Under the pieces are notes generated by a model, which saw only the letters and a program-made list of their open reading frames with translations, ran no database searches and had not been told where the DNA came from. This document shows, one piece after another, positions 9,781 to 17,699 of a stretch of 64,000 bases of DNA. The position numbers and the translations under genes were made by a program. Within the stretch, counting starts at the first letter, position 1; every line of letters starts with the position of its first letter. The stretch is from Bacteroidales bacterium (GTDB lineage Bacteria > Bacteroidota > Bacteroidia > Bacteroidales > UBA3824). The stretch spans positions 42,483 through 106,482 of the forward strand of contig JAFXZT010000150.1 of NCBI GenBank assembly GCA_017541145.1. The letters run 5' to 3'.

Positions 9781-10398
9781 ATGTTAAAACCAAAAATAGT
9801 TAATAACGTGGTATTTGACCTTGGCGGAGTGCTATTTAATCTCTCCGAACAAGCCACATTGGACGCATTCGAGAAAAACGGTGTGAAAAACGTCAATGAA
9901 AAATACAAGAAAATGATTGAAAGTGAATGGTTTAGAGATTTTGAAATCGGAACTATTCCGCCCGAAGAATTTAGAAACCACATGCGAAAACTAATGGAAA
10001 TCGATTTGTCTGACGAAGTTTTCGATAGTTGTTGGAACGCAATGATTACGAGCTATCCTCCTATAAATAGAGCATTTCTAAGAAGGATAGCAGAAAAAAA
10101 CAATCTTTACGTCTTGAGCAATACAAATGTTATTCATGTCAAGTATTTTGAACCAATTGCTAATTGGCCGAGTTATTTGTTCAAAAAAAGATATTATTCC
10201 AACGAAATTCACTTTAGAAAACCGGATTTGGAATGCTTCAATTTTGTGGTTAACGATGCTAAAATCACACCTGAAGATACTGTGCTACTCGACGACAGAA
10301 TTGACAACATCGAAAACGCAAAAAAAGCCGGTTGGAATGCAATTCATGTTAAAGAACAAAGCGCGTTATACAGAATTTTCAATTACGACACAAAGTGA
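9781..10398 (+). CDS. HAD-superfamily hydrolase (subfamily IA, YihX-like)
   Basis: This 205-aa protein is a haloacid-dehalogenase-type phosphatase. Motif I is VVFDLGGVLFN with the nucleophile at Asp13, motif II VLSNTN, a conserved Lys in HFRKPD, and motif IV LLDDRIDNIENAKKAG. A four-helix-type cap lies between motifs I and II. Members of this subfamily dephosphorylate small sugar phosphates or FMN-like compounds; the substrate here is unknown. The start codon lies 78 bp beyond the tRNA gene. The stop overlaps the GTG start of the next gene, implying translational coupling. Confidence 0.88.
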   Translation: MLKPKIVNNVVFDLGGVLFNLSEQATLDAFEKNGVKNVNEKYKKMIESEWFRDFEIGTIPPEEFRNHMRKLMEIDLSDEVFDSCWNAMITSYPPINRAFLRRIAEKNNLYVLSNTNVIHVKYFEPIANWPSYLFKKRYYSNEIHFRKPDLECFNFVVNDAKITPEDTVLLDDRIDNIENAKKAGWNAIHVKEQSALYRIFNYDTK

Positions 10399-11411
10399 AA
10401 AAAATTCTGACAATTTGTTTAATATTACTAAGCATCAGCGCATTGGCTCAAACTAGCGAAGAGAAAATGAAACTCGCAATGCAGCTGGCAGAAGAAGGTA
10501 AATTCAATGAGAGTAACAAACATCTAATTGATTTATATTCAACAAATTACATGCGTGATTTAGTTTGCTACAATCTTTCGGTAAACTATTTCTACATGAA
10601 AAATTACATCAAAGCAGAAAAATTCGCTACTGAATCCATAAAAATGAATTCAAGTTATGCGCTGCAAGCTACAGTAATCAAAGGTAAATGTCTGAGTATC
10701 AATAGAAAATACTACGATGAAGAAGAATTGTATCAAAAAATGATTCAGAAATATCCCAAAGAATTTCTGCTGCATAATTTGCTGGGATACAATTACATAA
10801 AACAGTCAAAAACCGATAAAGCGGAAGAAGAATTTCAAAAATCTGTAAAACTAAATCCTTTCGGATCGGAAGCTCATTTGGCATTGGGAAATATTAACAA
10901 AGACAAAGAACTGTTAATCAACAGTTTACTTTGCTATTACTACTTTCTGATGACAGAACCGAACACAACCAGAACTCTGGAAATTGTGAGAAAAATCGGC
11001 GAAGAAATGAACTTCAAGGAAACAGATAGAGTAATCGCACAAAAAACTTCAAAACCGGAAAATCTAAGTAAAGAAGAAAACGATTTAATTTGGGCTATGC
11101 TTTTTATCAACTCGCTGAAAACTACCAAATTAACCGATGAAAATAAGATTCCGGAAATGAAAACTTTTGTTGAAAATTCCAAATCGCTTATTACAAATAT
11201 TACTGAAAGCATAGAAACTTTTGAAGGATTTTACGAAGAATTTTATGTACAATTTTTCAGTAAGATGTTAAAAGACAATATGTTGAATGAATTTTTGTAT
11301 TACAGTTTAATCAATATTTATGAGGATCTCAGCGAATCGATTCACGGCGTAACCAAAGACAAGATGTTAAAGTTCGCAGATTTCCTTGAAACAAATACTA
11401 AGAATGAATAA
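10395..11411 (+). CDS. exported TPR protein (GTG start)
   Basis: The 338-aa product begins at a GTG that overlaps the previous stop (GTGA). It has a clear signal peptide (MKKILTICLILLSISALAQ) and about four TPR-like helical pairs between residues 20 and 180, for example KYPKEFLLHNLLGYNYIKQS. The C-terminal half is helical without a recognised domain. The GTG start is supported by the signal peptide and by the overlap with the HAD hydrolase gene. It probably acts as a periplasmic protein-interaction module; no partner is evident. Confidence 0.8.
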   Translation: MKKILTICLILLSISALAQTSEEKMKLAMQLAEEGKFNESNKHLIDLYSTNYMRDLVCYNLSVNYFYMKNYIKAEKFATESIKMNSSYALQATVIKGKCLSINRKYYDEEELYQKMIQKYPKEFLLHNLLGYNYIKQSKTDKAEEEFQKSVKLNPFGSEAHLALGNINKDKELLINSLLCYYYFLMTEPNTTRTLEIVRKIGEEMNFKETDRVIAQKTSKPENLSKEENDLIWAMLFINSLKTTKLTDENKIPEMKTFVENSKSLITNITESIETFEGFYEEFYVQFFSKMLKDNMLNEFLYYSLINIYEDLSESIHGVTKDKMLKFADFLETNTKNE

Positions 11412-11481
11412 ATAATTGTAAGATTGAAAAAAATTTTGAATTATTTAATCAAATGATTTAAGAAACTGTCAACAAAAAATT

Positions 11482-11511
11482 TTTGTCAGAAACAAAATCT
11501 TTATACATTTG
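11482..11511 (+). promoter_or_regulatory. Bacteroidota-type promoter for the PHA-family gene
   Basis: TTTG (11482-11485) is separated by 18 nt from TACATTTG (11504-11511). The predicted start of transcription is about 5 nt further on, roughly 28 nt before the ATG at 11544. Confidence 0.7.
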
Positions 11512-11543
11512 TAAAAACAATAAAAATTCAAATTAAAGAAAAT

Positions 11544-11837
11544 ATGGAAGTACAAGTAAATCACAACTACACCGAAGCTGAGGCTTTGGAAAAAATGAAA
11601 ACATTTTTGGGTAAGTTGAAAGAAGAATACAGCGACAAAGTTGATAATATAAACGAAAATTGGGAAGGAAATTCCGGCAGTTATTCATGCAATTTCAGCG
11701 GAATGAAATTGGAAGGAAATATCAAAGTAACTGACGGAAAGGTAGTTGTAAACGGTAAAATACCGTTTTTCGCTATGCCGTTTTCGTCAGTTATTGAAAG
11801 TACAATCAAGAATGAAATTGATAAAGTATTGAAATAA
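11544..11837 (+). CDS. polyhydroxyalkanoic-acid-system family small protein
   Basis: The 97-aa cytoplasmic protein resembles the PHA_gran_rgn family: a short helical start (NYTEAEALEKMKTFLGKLKE), a beta-rich middle (SYSCNFSGMKLEGNIKVTDG), and a hydrophobic loop PFFAMPF before a terminal helix. The family was named from PHA granule loci, but no PHA synthase or phasin is in the window, so that role should not be assumed. It has its own promoter and faces the convergent MORN-repeat gene. Confidence 0.75.
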   Translation: MEVQVNHNYTEAEALEKMKTFLGKLKEEYSDKVDNINENWEGNSGSYSCNFSGMKLEGNIKVTDGKVVVNGKIPFFAMPFSSVIESTIKNEIDKVLK

Positions 11838-11853
11838 AATTTTTTACTTAACT

Positions 11854-13398
11854 TTATTTTTTCGGCATTTGTGCGCCGTCTACTTTCACAATTTCACCTT
11901 GTGAATATTCGATATCAAAATCCAAAAGGCCGTCTTCATCGTAAATTCGCCATTGTCCGTCTTCCTTGCCGCTCATGTATTGACCGTCGATGTGAATTTT
12001 GCCGGACTCAAAATACTCGCGATATTTACCGTGAAGATTGCCTTGTAAATATTTTGCTTCAACTTTCAGCTTGTTGGACGGCAAATAGTAAACTTTGTAA
12101 TCACCTTGCAAGGTTCCGAACTTGAAATTTTCGTAAACAAGTGCATCGCCGGTTTTGGTTGTCCACATCCCGTCTTTCTCTCCTTCGGTAAAAATTCCGG
12201 TCTGAAGCGAATCGCCCAAAACTGTAAGTTCATAATAATCACCTTCTTCCAAGCCGTTAACATAATTTTCTACACGTCTGATATTTCCATTCGGATAATA
12301 CCAAACCCATTTGCCTTCAGGTTTTCCGTCTTTGTAAACGCCTTGTTGCTCGGTAGCTCCGTCACTAAAATAGAAAATCCATTCACCTTCGCGTTTACCG
12401 TTTTTGTAAATTCCTTTGCCGGAAATTGCACCGATGGAATCAAACAAAGTCCACTTGCCTTGCTCTCGTCCGCGACCGTCCACAATACCGTCGGCAATTT
12501 TTTTACCTTCGTCGTTGTAAGTTACAGCTCCGTTTATTTTACCCTTCTCGTTGTACGTACGATGAACGCCAACCGGAATAGAATCTTTGTAAGCACCTGA
12601 TTTCTTGAGAGTACCGTCGGCATAAAACTCGTTTTTTACTTTTACATTGTTTTGCGAAGATGCCAATGAATTTTTGTTTTCTACAACGCGCTTGCCGTTT
12701 ATCCAACGCTCAATTTTTACTTCACGGCCTCGAGTATCAAATTCTCGGTAATAACCGTTGAGCAAATCATCTTTGTAGTAACACTCCGTTCTTACCTTTT
12801 TGTCGGGATAAAAGGTCTTAAAAACACCTTGTTTCAGACCTTTTTCATCAAGACGATTAAGAATATCTTTATCGACAAGATCTCCGTATTTATACGTCAA
12901 AATTGCGACGATGTCTCCTTTGTCGTTATATTGATATCCTTCGCCATGTTTTCTGTCGTCTTTATATGGAATTTCGGTGTTTAAAAGACCTTTCTCGTAA
13001 TAAAATGAAAATCCTTGTTTCTTGTCGTCACGATAGAGTTCCTTGGCTTTCGGCACATTGTGTTTTACTGAATCCTGATATGTGGTGTAAGTAACAGAAT
13101 AACCGTTTTTTTTACCGTAATTGTAATTGATAAGGCTTGTTGTATCGCCGGTCTCATCAAAAAACAGCCAAACACTGTCCAATTCGTAATTAACACGGTT
13201 GCCTGCCGATTTTAATACGCCGTTGGGATAATATGTCTTCCAAAATCCGTCAGGTTTACCGTTTCTAAGCGTTCCTTCGCTGGAAATGCTGCCGTCGGGA
13301 TAATAAAACTTGTTATAGCCATTGGTTAATATTTGGTTTTGACCGTATGATAAGGCTGCTAATACACTCATCATCAATAGCATACAAACCTTTTTCAT
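11854..13398 (-). CDS. large MORN/YwqK-type repeat protein, exported
   Basis: The 514-aa product has a signal peptide (MKKVCMLLMMSVLAALSYGQ) followed by about 18-20 repeats of 22-25 residues, such as YYPNGNIRRVENYVNGLEEG. These are MORN_2/YwqK-like beta-hairpins that would form an elongated solenoid. It is a larger paralogue of the protein at 4212-5162. The C-terminus is short and has no type IX sorting domain that I recognise. The function is unknown; a surface or periplasmic scaffold is plausible. It lies 36 bp downstream of nadA on the same strand and may be co-transcribed with it. Confidence 0.8.
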   Translation of the reverse strand: MKKVCMLLMMSVLAALSYGQNQILTNGYNKFYYPDGSISSEGTLRNGKPDGFWKTYYPNGVLKSAGNRVNYELDSVWLFFDETGDTTSLINYNYGKKNGYSVTYTTYQDSVKHNVPKAKELYRDDKKQGFSFYYEKGLLNTEIPYKDDRKHGEGYQYNDKGDIVAILTYKYGDLVDKDILNRLDEKGLKQGVFKTFYPDKKVRTECYYKDDLLNGYYREFDTRGREVKIERWINGKRVVENKNSLASSQNNVKVKNEFYADGTLKKSGAYKDSIPVGVHRTYNEKGKINGAVTYNDEGKKIADGIVDGRGREQGKWTLFDSIGAISGKGIYKNGKREGEWIFYFSDGATEQQGVYKDGKPEGKWVWYYPNGNIRRVENYVNGLEEGDYYELTVLGDSLQTGIFTEGEKDGMWTTKTGDALVYENFKFGTLQGDYKVYYLPSNKLKVEAKYLQGNLHGKYREYFESGKIHIDGQYMSGKEDGQWRIYDEDGLLDFDIEYSQGEIVKVDGAQMPKK

Positions 13399-13434
13399 AG
13401 TAAAAAAAAATGTTGATTATTAGTTTTAAATAAG

Positions 13435-14421
13435 TTACTTACTCATCTCCATCATTCTGTTGATACAGATTTGGGCTTTTTCGCCGAGCTCTTTCGGAAT
13501 ATCAACTTCAGGAAATTCGTATTTCAAAGTTAAATAAATTTTCTGAATTGTATTTCGTTTCATATTAATGCACACATTGAGCGGTCGGCCGTTAACATTT
13601 GGAACAGGAATAAATGTTTTCTGCGGACTTCTCTTTTTCATTTCATAAAAAATACCGGGTTCGGTAGCAACGATAAATTCCTGAGCATCAAGTTCATAAC
13701 TTTTCTTGAGTAGGAGAGAGGTTGCTCCGATAACATCGGCTTGTTCCAAAATAGTTTCCGGACATTCAGGATGCGCAAGTACCACAGCATTAGGATGTTG
13801 AGTTTTTAACTCACGAAGTTTTTCTGGATCGAAATGGTCGTGAACATGACATCCGCCTTGCCAAACAACAAAATTTTCGCGGCCGGTAACTTTCTTAATA
13901 TAATTACCAAGGTTTTTATCCGGACCGAAAATCACTTTTTCATCTGCGGGCAATTGCGAAACAATTTTTTGCGCATTAGAAGAAGTTACTACAATATCAG
14001 TCAAAGCTTTTACTTCGGCTGTTGTGTTTACGTAAGAAATCACAGTATGATCGGGATATTGTTTTTTGAATTCGGCGAGAGATTTCTCGTTGATAGAATC
14101 TGCCAACGAACAACTTGTAGCTAAATCCGGAATTAACACTTTCTTGTTGGGACACAGCACTTTAGCAGTTTCAGCCATGAAATGTACGCCCGCAAAAAGA
14201 ATTATATCAGCCTGAGTTTTAGCAGCTTGCTGAGCCAATCCTAAACTATCGCCGGTATAATCTGCAATTTCCTGCACTTCGTCTGTAGTATAATAGTGCG
14301 CCAAAATTACAGCATTTTTTTCCTTTTTCATTTTAGCGATTTCAGCCTTCAAATCTAATCCTTCCGGAATGGGCATATCAATATGTCCGTTTTTCAAATT
14401 CGGTTTTATAACTTCTGCCAT
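13435..14421 (-). CDS. nadA: quinolinate synthase A
   Basis: NadA condenses iminoaspartate with dihydroxyacetone phosphate to quinolinate in de novo NAD synthesis, using an oxygen-sensitive [4Fe-4S] cluster. The 328-aa protein has three Cys in the family contexts: Cys104 (SCSLADS), Cys191 (GGCHVH) and Cys284 (VCINMKRN). The 87-residue spacing of the first two matches characterised enzymes. AHYYTTDEVQ at 41-50 belongs to the substrate site. nadB and nadC are not in the window. It is transcribed leftward, away from the DnaA-box region. Confidence 0.95.
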   Translation of the reverse strand: MAEVIKPNLKNGHIDMPIPEGLDLKAEIAKMKKEKNAVILAHYYTTDEVQEIADYTGDSLGLAQQAAKTQADIILFAGVHFMAETAKVLCPNKKVLIPDLATSCSLADSINEKSLAEFKKQYPDHTVISYVNTTAEVKALTDIVVTSSNAQKIVSQLPADEKVIFGPDKNLGNYIKKVTGRENFVVWQGGCHVHDHFDPEKLRELKTQHPNAVVLAHPECPETILEQADVIGATSLLLKKSYELDAQEFIVATEPGIFYEMKKRSPQKTFIPVPNVNGRPLNVCINMKRNTIQKIYLTLKYEFPEVDIPKELGEKAQICINRMMEMSK

Positions 14422-14489
14422 AGTTCTTAAATAATAATTATATTTTTTAATTTAATTTTTTTTTGATGATTATTATTGCCTGTTGATAT

Positions 14490-14498
14490 TGTGGATAA
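14490..14498 (-). promoter_or_regulatory. DnaA box (exact)
   Basis: TGTGGATAA on plus, which is TTATCCACA on minus; leftmost exact box of the putative origin. Confidence 0.7.
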
Positions 14499-14601
14499 CT
14501 TTTTTCTTTAACTTTGCAATGGTGTGTAAACACACACTTATTCACTTTTTTCAACAGTTGATGTTAATATTAAATCGTTGTTTTATAGTTGATTACAGAA
14601 G

Positions 14602-14619
14602 TTATCCACATTATGCACT
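14602..14619 (+). promoter_or_regulatory. tandem DnaA boxes
   Basis: An exact TTATCCACA (14602-14610) is followed with no gap by TTATGCACT (14611-14619), one base off TTATNCACA. Head-to-tail boxes favour cooperative DnaA binding. Confidence 0.7.
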
Positions 14620-14719
14620 TTCGTTGATTGTTAGTGTTGATGTTGATAACTCAATCACGGTTTAAAATTATAAAATTGTTGATTTGTTTGTGGATTATTT
14701 GTTGATAAAAAATGAAAAT

Positions 14720-14728
14720 TGTGGATAA
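14720..14728 (-). promoter_or_regulatory. DnaA box (exact)
   Basis: TTATCCACA on the minus strand, 12 bp to the right of a minus-strand TTATCAACA (14700-14708). Confidence 0.7.
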
Positions 14729-14755
14729 TTCGTAATTTTGAACCGAATTTATTTT

Positions 14756-14764
14756 TTATCCACA
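14756..14764 (+). promoter_or_regulatory. DnaA box (exact)
   Basis: TTATCCACA on plus, facing the minus-strand box at 14720-14728 across 27 bp. Confidence 0.7.
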
Positions 14765-14925
14765 ACTTGTAAACAAACAATCAACTCTTAATTCACAACC
14801 GTTGTTGATAACTCTTGTAAGTTTTTGATATTTAGTAAGTTATATTGTTTATAACTATTTGCTAAATTCTTAATTTTCAATTATTTGACTTTTTTTGCTG
14901 TCAAATAGTTATCAACAATTAGTGT

Positions 14926-14958
14926 TTTGGTATATATTTTGTTTTAAACATAAATTTG
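14926..14958 (+). promoter_or_regulatory. rpiB promoter, possibly giving a leaderless mRNA
   Basis: TTTG (14926-14929) is followed after 21 nt by TAAATTTG (14951-14958). The rpiB ATG is at 14966, only 7 nt after the -7 element. Transcription would therefore start at or just before the start codon. Confidence 0.55.
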
Positions 14959-14965
14959 TATTAGT

Positions 14966-15406
14966 ATGAAAATCAGTAAATTAGTTATGGCTTGCGACCA
15001 TGCGGGCTACGAACTTAAGCTTTTCCTCAAGGATTACCTTCAGAAGAAAGGTTATACCGTTGAAGACAAGGGTACAGACTCTGCTGAGAGCTGTGATTAC
15101 GCAGATTATGCTCATCCTCTGGCTTTGGAAGTTGAGAAAAATCCTGAATTTTATGGTATTACTATCTGCGGTAGCGGCAATGGTATTTCTATTACGGCCA
15201 ACAAACATCAAGGAATTCGTGCTGCGTTGTGTTGGAATGATGAAATTGCCCGTCTTGCCCGTGCTCACAACGATGCCAACGTACTTTCTTTGCCGGCTCG
15301 TTTCATCTCTAAAGATGAAGCTGTGAAAATTCTTGATACTTTCTTGAGTACAGAATTTGACGGTGGTCGTCATCAACGCAGAATCGAAAAAATTCCTGTG
15401 AAATAA
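14966..15406 (+). CDS. rpiB: ribose-5-phosphate isomerase B
   Basis: RpiB interconverts ribose 5-phosphate and ribulose 5-phosphate (pentose phosphate pathway) or related sugars. The 146-aa protein has the N-terminal phosphate-binding motif ACDHAGYELK and the active-site segment ICGSGNGISITANK, whose Cys is the family's catalytic base. It also has GIRAALCWN and the C-terminal DGGRHQRRI. The length is typical. It is the first gene right of the putative origin and is transcribed away from it. A Bacteroidota promoter sits directly before the ATG. Confidence 0.95.
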   Translation: MKISKLVMACDHAGYELKLFLKDYLQKKGYTVEDKGTDSAESCDYADYAHPLALEVEKNPEFYGITICGSGNGISITANKHQGIRAALCWNDEIARLARAHNDANVLSLPARFISKDEAVKILDTFLSTEFDGGRHQRRIEKIPVK

Positions 15407-15409
15407 TTT

Positions 15410-15790
15410 TTATTTGTAAATTCTGGTTATCAGATATTTAGACATCAATATGCCTAAATACGCACCTAAGATGTCAGCTGCAAGATCCCACAGATCAAAG
15501 CTTCTCCATGGTTCAAAATATTGAATTACTTCGATTGTAAAACCAAATAGTGCGCTGATAATCAGAATTTTTATTTTGTTTGAAAGTTCAACGTATCGTG
15601 TCTCTATACAAATTAATGCTGTAAGTATCATAAAAATTACGCAATGAACTATTTTGTCGAAATGTGGAATTTGTAAATGAAAACTGTCTTTATCCATTTT
15701 CGGCATGTCTATTTTTATTGTACAGCATACAAGCATTATTGTTACCCACAATATGCTGTATTTGTATTTTAATAATATTTTTATCATCAT
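15410..15790 (-). CDS. VanZ-like membrane protein
   Basis: The 126-aa product has four predicted membrane segments and the VanZ-family layout: FDKIVHCVIFMILTALI in the second segment and a conserved acidic, aromatic loop (EVIQYFEPWRSFDLWDLAAD) before the last helix. VanZ-like proteins are small membrane proteins of largely unknown role. The start is ATG at 15790, or 15787 if the second Met is used. That codon overlaps the start codon of divergent hemW. It converges with rpiB, leaving a 3-bp gap. Confidence 0.82.
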   Translation of the reverse strand: MMIKILLKYKYSILWVTIMLVCCTIKIDMPKMDKDSFHLQIPHFDKIVHCVIFMILTALICIETRYVELSNKIKILIISALFGFTIEVIQYFEPWRSFDLWDLAADILGAYLGILMSKYLITRIYK

Positions 15791-16922
15791 GTCAGGTTTA
15801 TATATTCATATTCCTTTTTGTGTTAGGAAATGTGGTTATTGCGATTTTTACTCTGTAAGAGCAAGCAAAGATAGTGAATTAGTACAACATTTCATAGATA
15901 ATCTTCTTACTGAAATATCTTTTAAATCTTATCTTTTTAAAAATGAGATTGTTGATACTGTTTACTTTGGCGGTGGTACACCATCGTTCATTTCGTTTTC
16001 GTATATCGAAAGGATTTTCAGTTGTTTGACAAAATATTACAATCTTAATCCCGATTTGGAGTGTACGATTGAGATTAACCCTGAGCATGCCACTGATGAA
16101 TATTTCAGACAGATGCGTTCTTCCGGGTTTATCAACAGATTGTCAACAGGTTTTCAGGCTATGGACGACCAAGGTTTGAAATATCTTGGTAGAAATCATT
16201 CCGTTTCAGATAATTATCGTTATCTTGATTTATGTTCAAAATATGATTTCAGTAATTTTTCGGTTGATTATATTTTTGGTTACGAAACTCTTGAAAATAA
16301 AGAAATTGAACGTTCTTTCAAGATTTTTTCCGATTATAATATTCCTCATATTTCGGCTTATAGTCTTGGTATTGAGGATAATACGCCTTTTGCAAAGAAA
16401 CTTGCGAGCGGAATTATTCACCGTCCTGATGATGATTTCTTTTTACAACAATTCAAACTTGTTCACAATTTGCTTGAATCGTTTGGTTATCAACATTATG
16501 AAATTTCAAATTATTCGCTTCCGGGGATGTATTCGCGTCACAATTCCAACTATTGGGACTTTGTTCCGTATTTAGGTTTTGGACCTTCTGCTCATTCTTT
16601 TTACAATAATTCCCGCAGTTGGAATGCCCGAAAACTTGTTGATTATTCCAAGCAAATCTCTGAAAAACAGTTATATACAGAAAACGAGATTTTAAATCAG
16701 GATGATAATTTCAACGAATACGTTATGCTGAAGTTCAGAACGTTTAAAGGTGTTGATATTTCCTGTTTAAAATCCCGTTTCCCGAAATATTTTGATCATT
16801 TTATGAAAATTCTTCATCGTAAAGATTTAGTTGATTATTTTGACTTTACTGATGATTATGTCAAGTTGACGTTGGATGGAATTTTCATTTCTGATTACAT
16901 CATTTCTGAATTTTTTGTTTAG
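15789..16922 (+). CDS. hemW: HemW-type radical SAM protein (heme chaperone)
   Basis: The correct start is the ATG at 15789, giving MSGLYIHIPFCVRKCGYC; an upstream in-frame ATG at 15705 would add 28 residues antisense to the vanZ-like gene and is not family-like. The 377-aa protein has the radical-SAM motif CxxxCxxC (Cys11, Cys15, Cys18), GGGTPS and the HemN/HemW C-terminal domain (HNSNYWDFVPYLGFGPSAHS). It lacks the longer N-terminus of true HemN, which fits HemW, a heme carrier rather than an oxidase. The start overlaps the divergent vanZ-like start. The stop overlaps that of the convergent DUF481-like gene. Confidence 0.92.
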   Translation: MSGLYIHIPFCVRKCGYCDFYSVRASKDSELVQHFIDNLLTEISFKSYLFKNEIVDTVYFGGGTPSFISFSYIERIFSCLTKYYNLNPDLECTIEINPEHATDEYFRQMRSSGFINRLSTGFQAMDDQGLKYLGRNHSVSDNYRYLDLCSKYDFSNFSVDYIFGYETLENKEIERSFKIFSDYNIPHISAYSLGIEDNTPFAKKLASGIIHRPDDDFFLQQFKLVHNLLESFGYQHYEISNYSLPGMYSRHNSNYWDFVPYLGFGPSAHSFYNNSRSWNARKLVDYSKQISEKQLYTENEILNQDDNFNEYVMLKFRTFKGVDISCLKSRFPKYFDHFMKILHRKDLVDYFDFTDDYVKLTLDGIFISDYIISEFFV

Positions 16923-17653
16923 AGTTTCAGTTTCAGAGTAACATCTGTTGTCATATCGTAATGTTTGTAATCATCTGTTGGTAATTTGCTTCTGTATTCA
17001 TAGTTGTAACCAATTTCCAACGAAAGTTTTGTAGTGATTTTTGTTACTAACTTTGTTGTAGATGAAATTAAGTAATCATCAAATTCTTTCAACGACGGTT
17101 GATAAAATGTATAATGTAATAGTGAAACATTTTCACCAAATTTCTGTTTTATTTTTGGTCTGATTGACAAACGCCAAACTTCGTTGTTCAATTCATTTTC
17201 TTCGGGAGTGTAGTCAACATTATCATAAACTATCGCTGTGCTTATTGAATAATCGCAAGTATCAGGTTTAGTCCAGATTCTGAGTTTCACACCTACTAAA
17301 CCGCTGACTTTTAAGTCGTAACCTTTATATTTGTTGCTTACTGTTTCCATTGCGATAAAAGGCGACCATCTGTTGTATTGATACCAGTCGAATTTTATTC
17401 CGGTGTTGATACCTTTGTTGGTTTCTTTACCGTCTTCTTTTTGATACACAAATTTGTAATTCACATTTGCAGTTATTATACTGTCGTTTCGTTGTAGTTC
17501 TGAGGAATTTTTTAAACTGAAGTTGTCTACGTTTCCGGAGTTTTGAGACATACCTACGCCCATTTCAAAATTCCACTTTTTTTTCTCTTGTGCATTTGCT
17601 GTAATTCCTAACATTATCATTATCAGCAAACTAATAAATTTTGATAGTTTCAT
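16919..17653 (-). CDS. DUF481-like outer-membrane beta-barrel protein
   Basis: The 244-aa product has a signal peptide (MKLSKFISLLIMIMLGITANAQ). It then shows alternating polar and hydrophobic strands typical of an outer-membrane barrel and ends in TTDVTLKLKL, without the usual terminal aromatic. The pattern resembles the DUF481 (YdiY-like) family, often annotated as salt-stress-induced outer membrane proteins. No ligand is known. The 3' ends of this gene and hemW overlap by 4 bp. It diverges from the flippase gene across 46 bp. Confidence 0.7.
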   Translation of the reverse strand: MKLSKFISLLIMIMLGITANAQEKKKWNFEMGVGMSQNSGNVDNFSLKNSSELQRNDSIITANVNYKFVYQKEDGKETNKGINTGIKFDWYQYNRWSPFIAMETVSNKYKGYDLKVSGLVGVKLRIWTKPDTCDYSISTAIVYDNVDYTPEENELNNEVWRLSIRPKIKQKFGENVSLLHYTFYQPSLKEFDDYLISSTTKLVTKITTKLSLEIGYNYEYRSKLPTDDYKHYDMTTDVTLKLKL

Positions 17654-17671
17654 TATTTAAATTTTTCTTTG

Positions 17672-17679
17672 TAAATTTG
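17672..17679 (+). promoter_or_regulatory. -7 element upstream of the flippase gene
   Basis: TAAATTTG lies 20 bp before the ATG at 17700. No clear TTTG is found 18-21 nt upstream, so only the -7 half of the promoter is supported. Confidence 0.4.
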
Positions 17680-17699
17680 CAAAAATTTTTTTCTAAGTC

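Larger units (their letters stand above)
14480..14925. other. putative chromosomal replication origin (oriC)
   Basis: This gene-free segment between the divergent genes nadA and rpiB is dense in DnaA boxes. Four exact TTATCCACA copies occur: 14602-14610 and 14756-14764 on plus, 14490-14498 and 14720-14728 on minus. Near-consensus copies include TTATGCACT at 14611-14619 directly abutting an exact box, TTATCAACA at 14909-14917 (+), the same on minus at 14641-14649, 14700-14708 and 14803-14811, and TAATCCACA on minus at 14689-14697. AT-rich stretches at about 14650-14720 and 14815-14900 could unwind. A regulatory DnaA-binding region without origin function is the main alternative. Confidence 0.75.

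Noticed and set aside
12106..12600. 164-codon open frame antisense to the large MORN-repeat gene
   Set aside because: The repeat structure of the real gene keeps the opposite strand open. No independent evidence of coding.
14483..14665. 60-codon open frame inside the DnaA-box region
   Set aside because: It overlaps multiple DnaA boxes and has no protein-like composition. A -7-like TAACTTTG at 14509-14516 has no -33 partner.
15705..15788. Upstream extension of hemW by 28 residues
   Set aside because: The extension is antisense to the vanZ-like gene and not family-like. The HemW N-terminus begins at MSGLYIHIPF.
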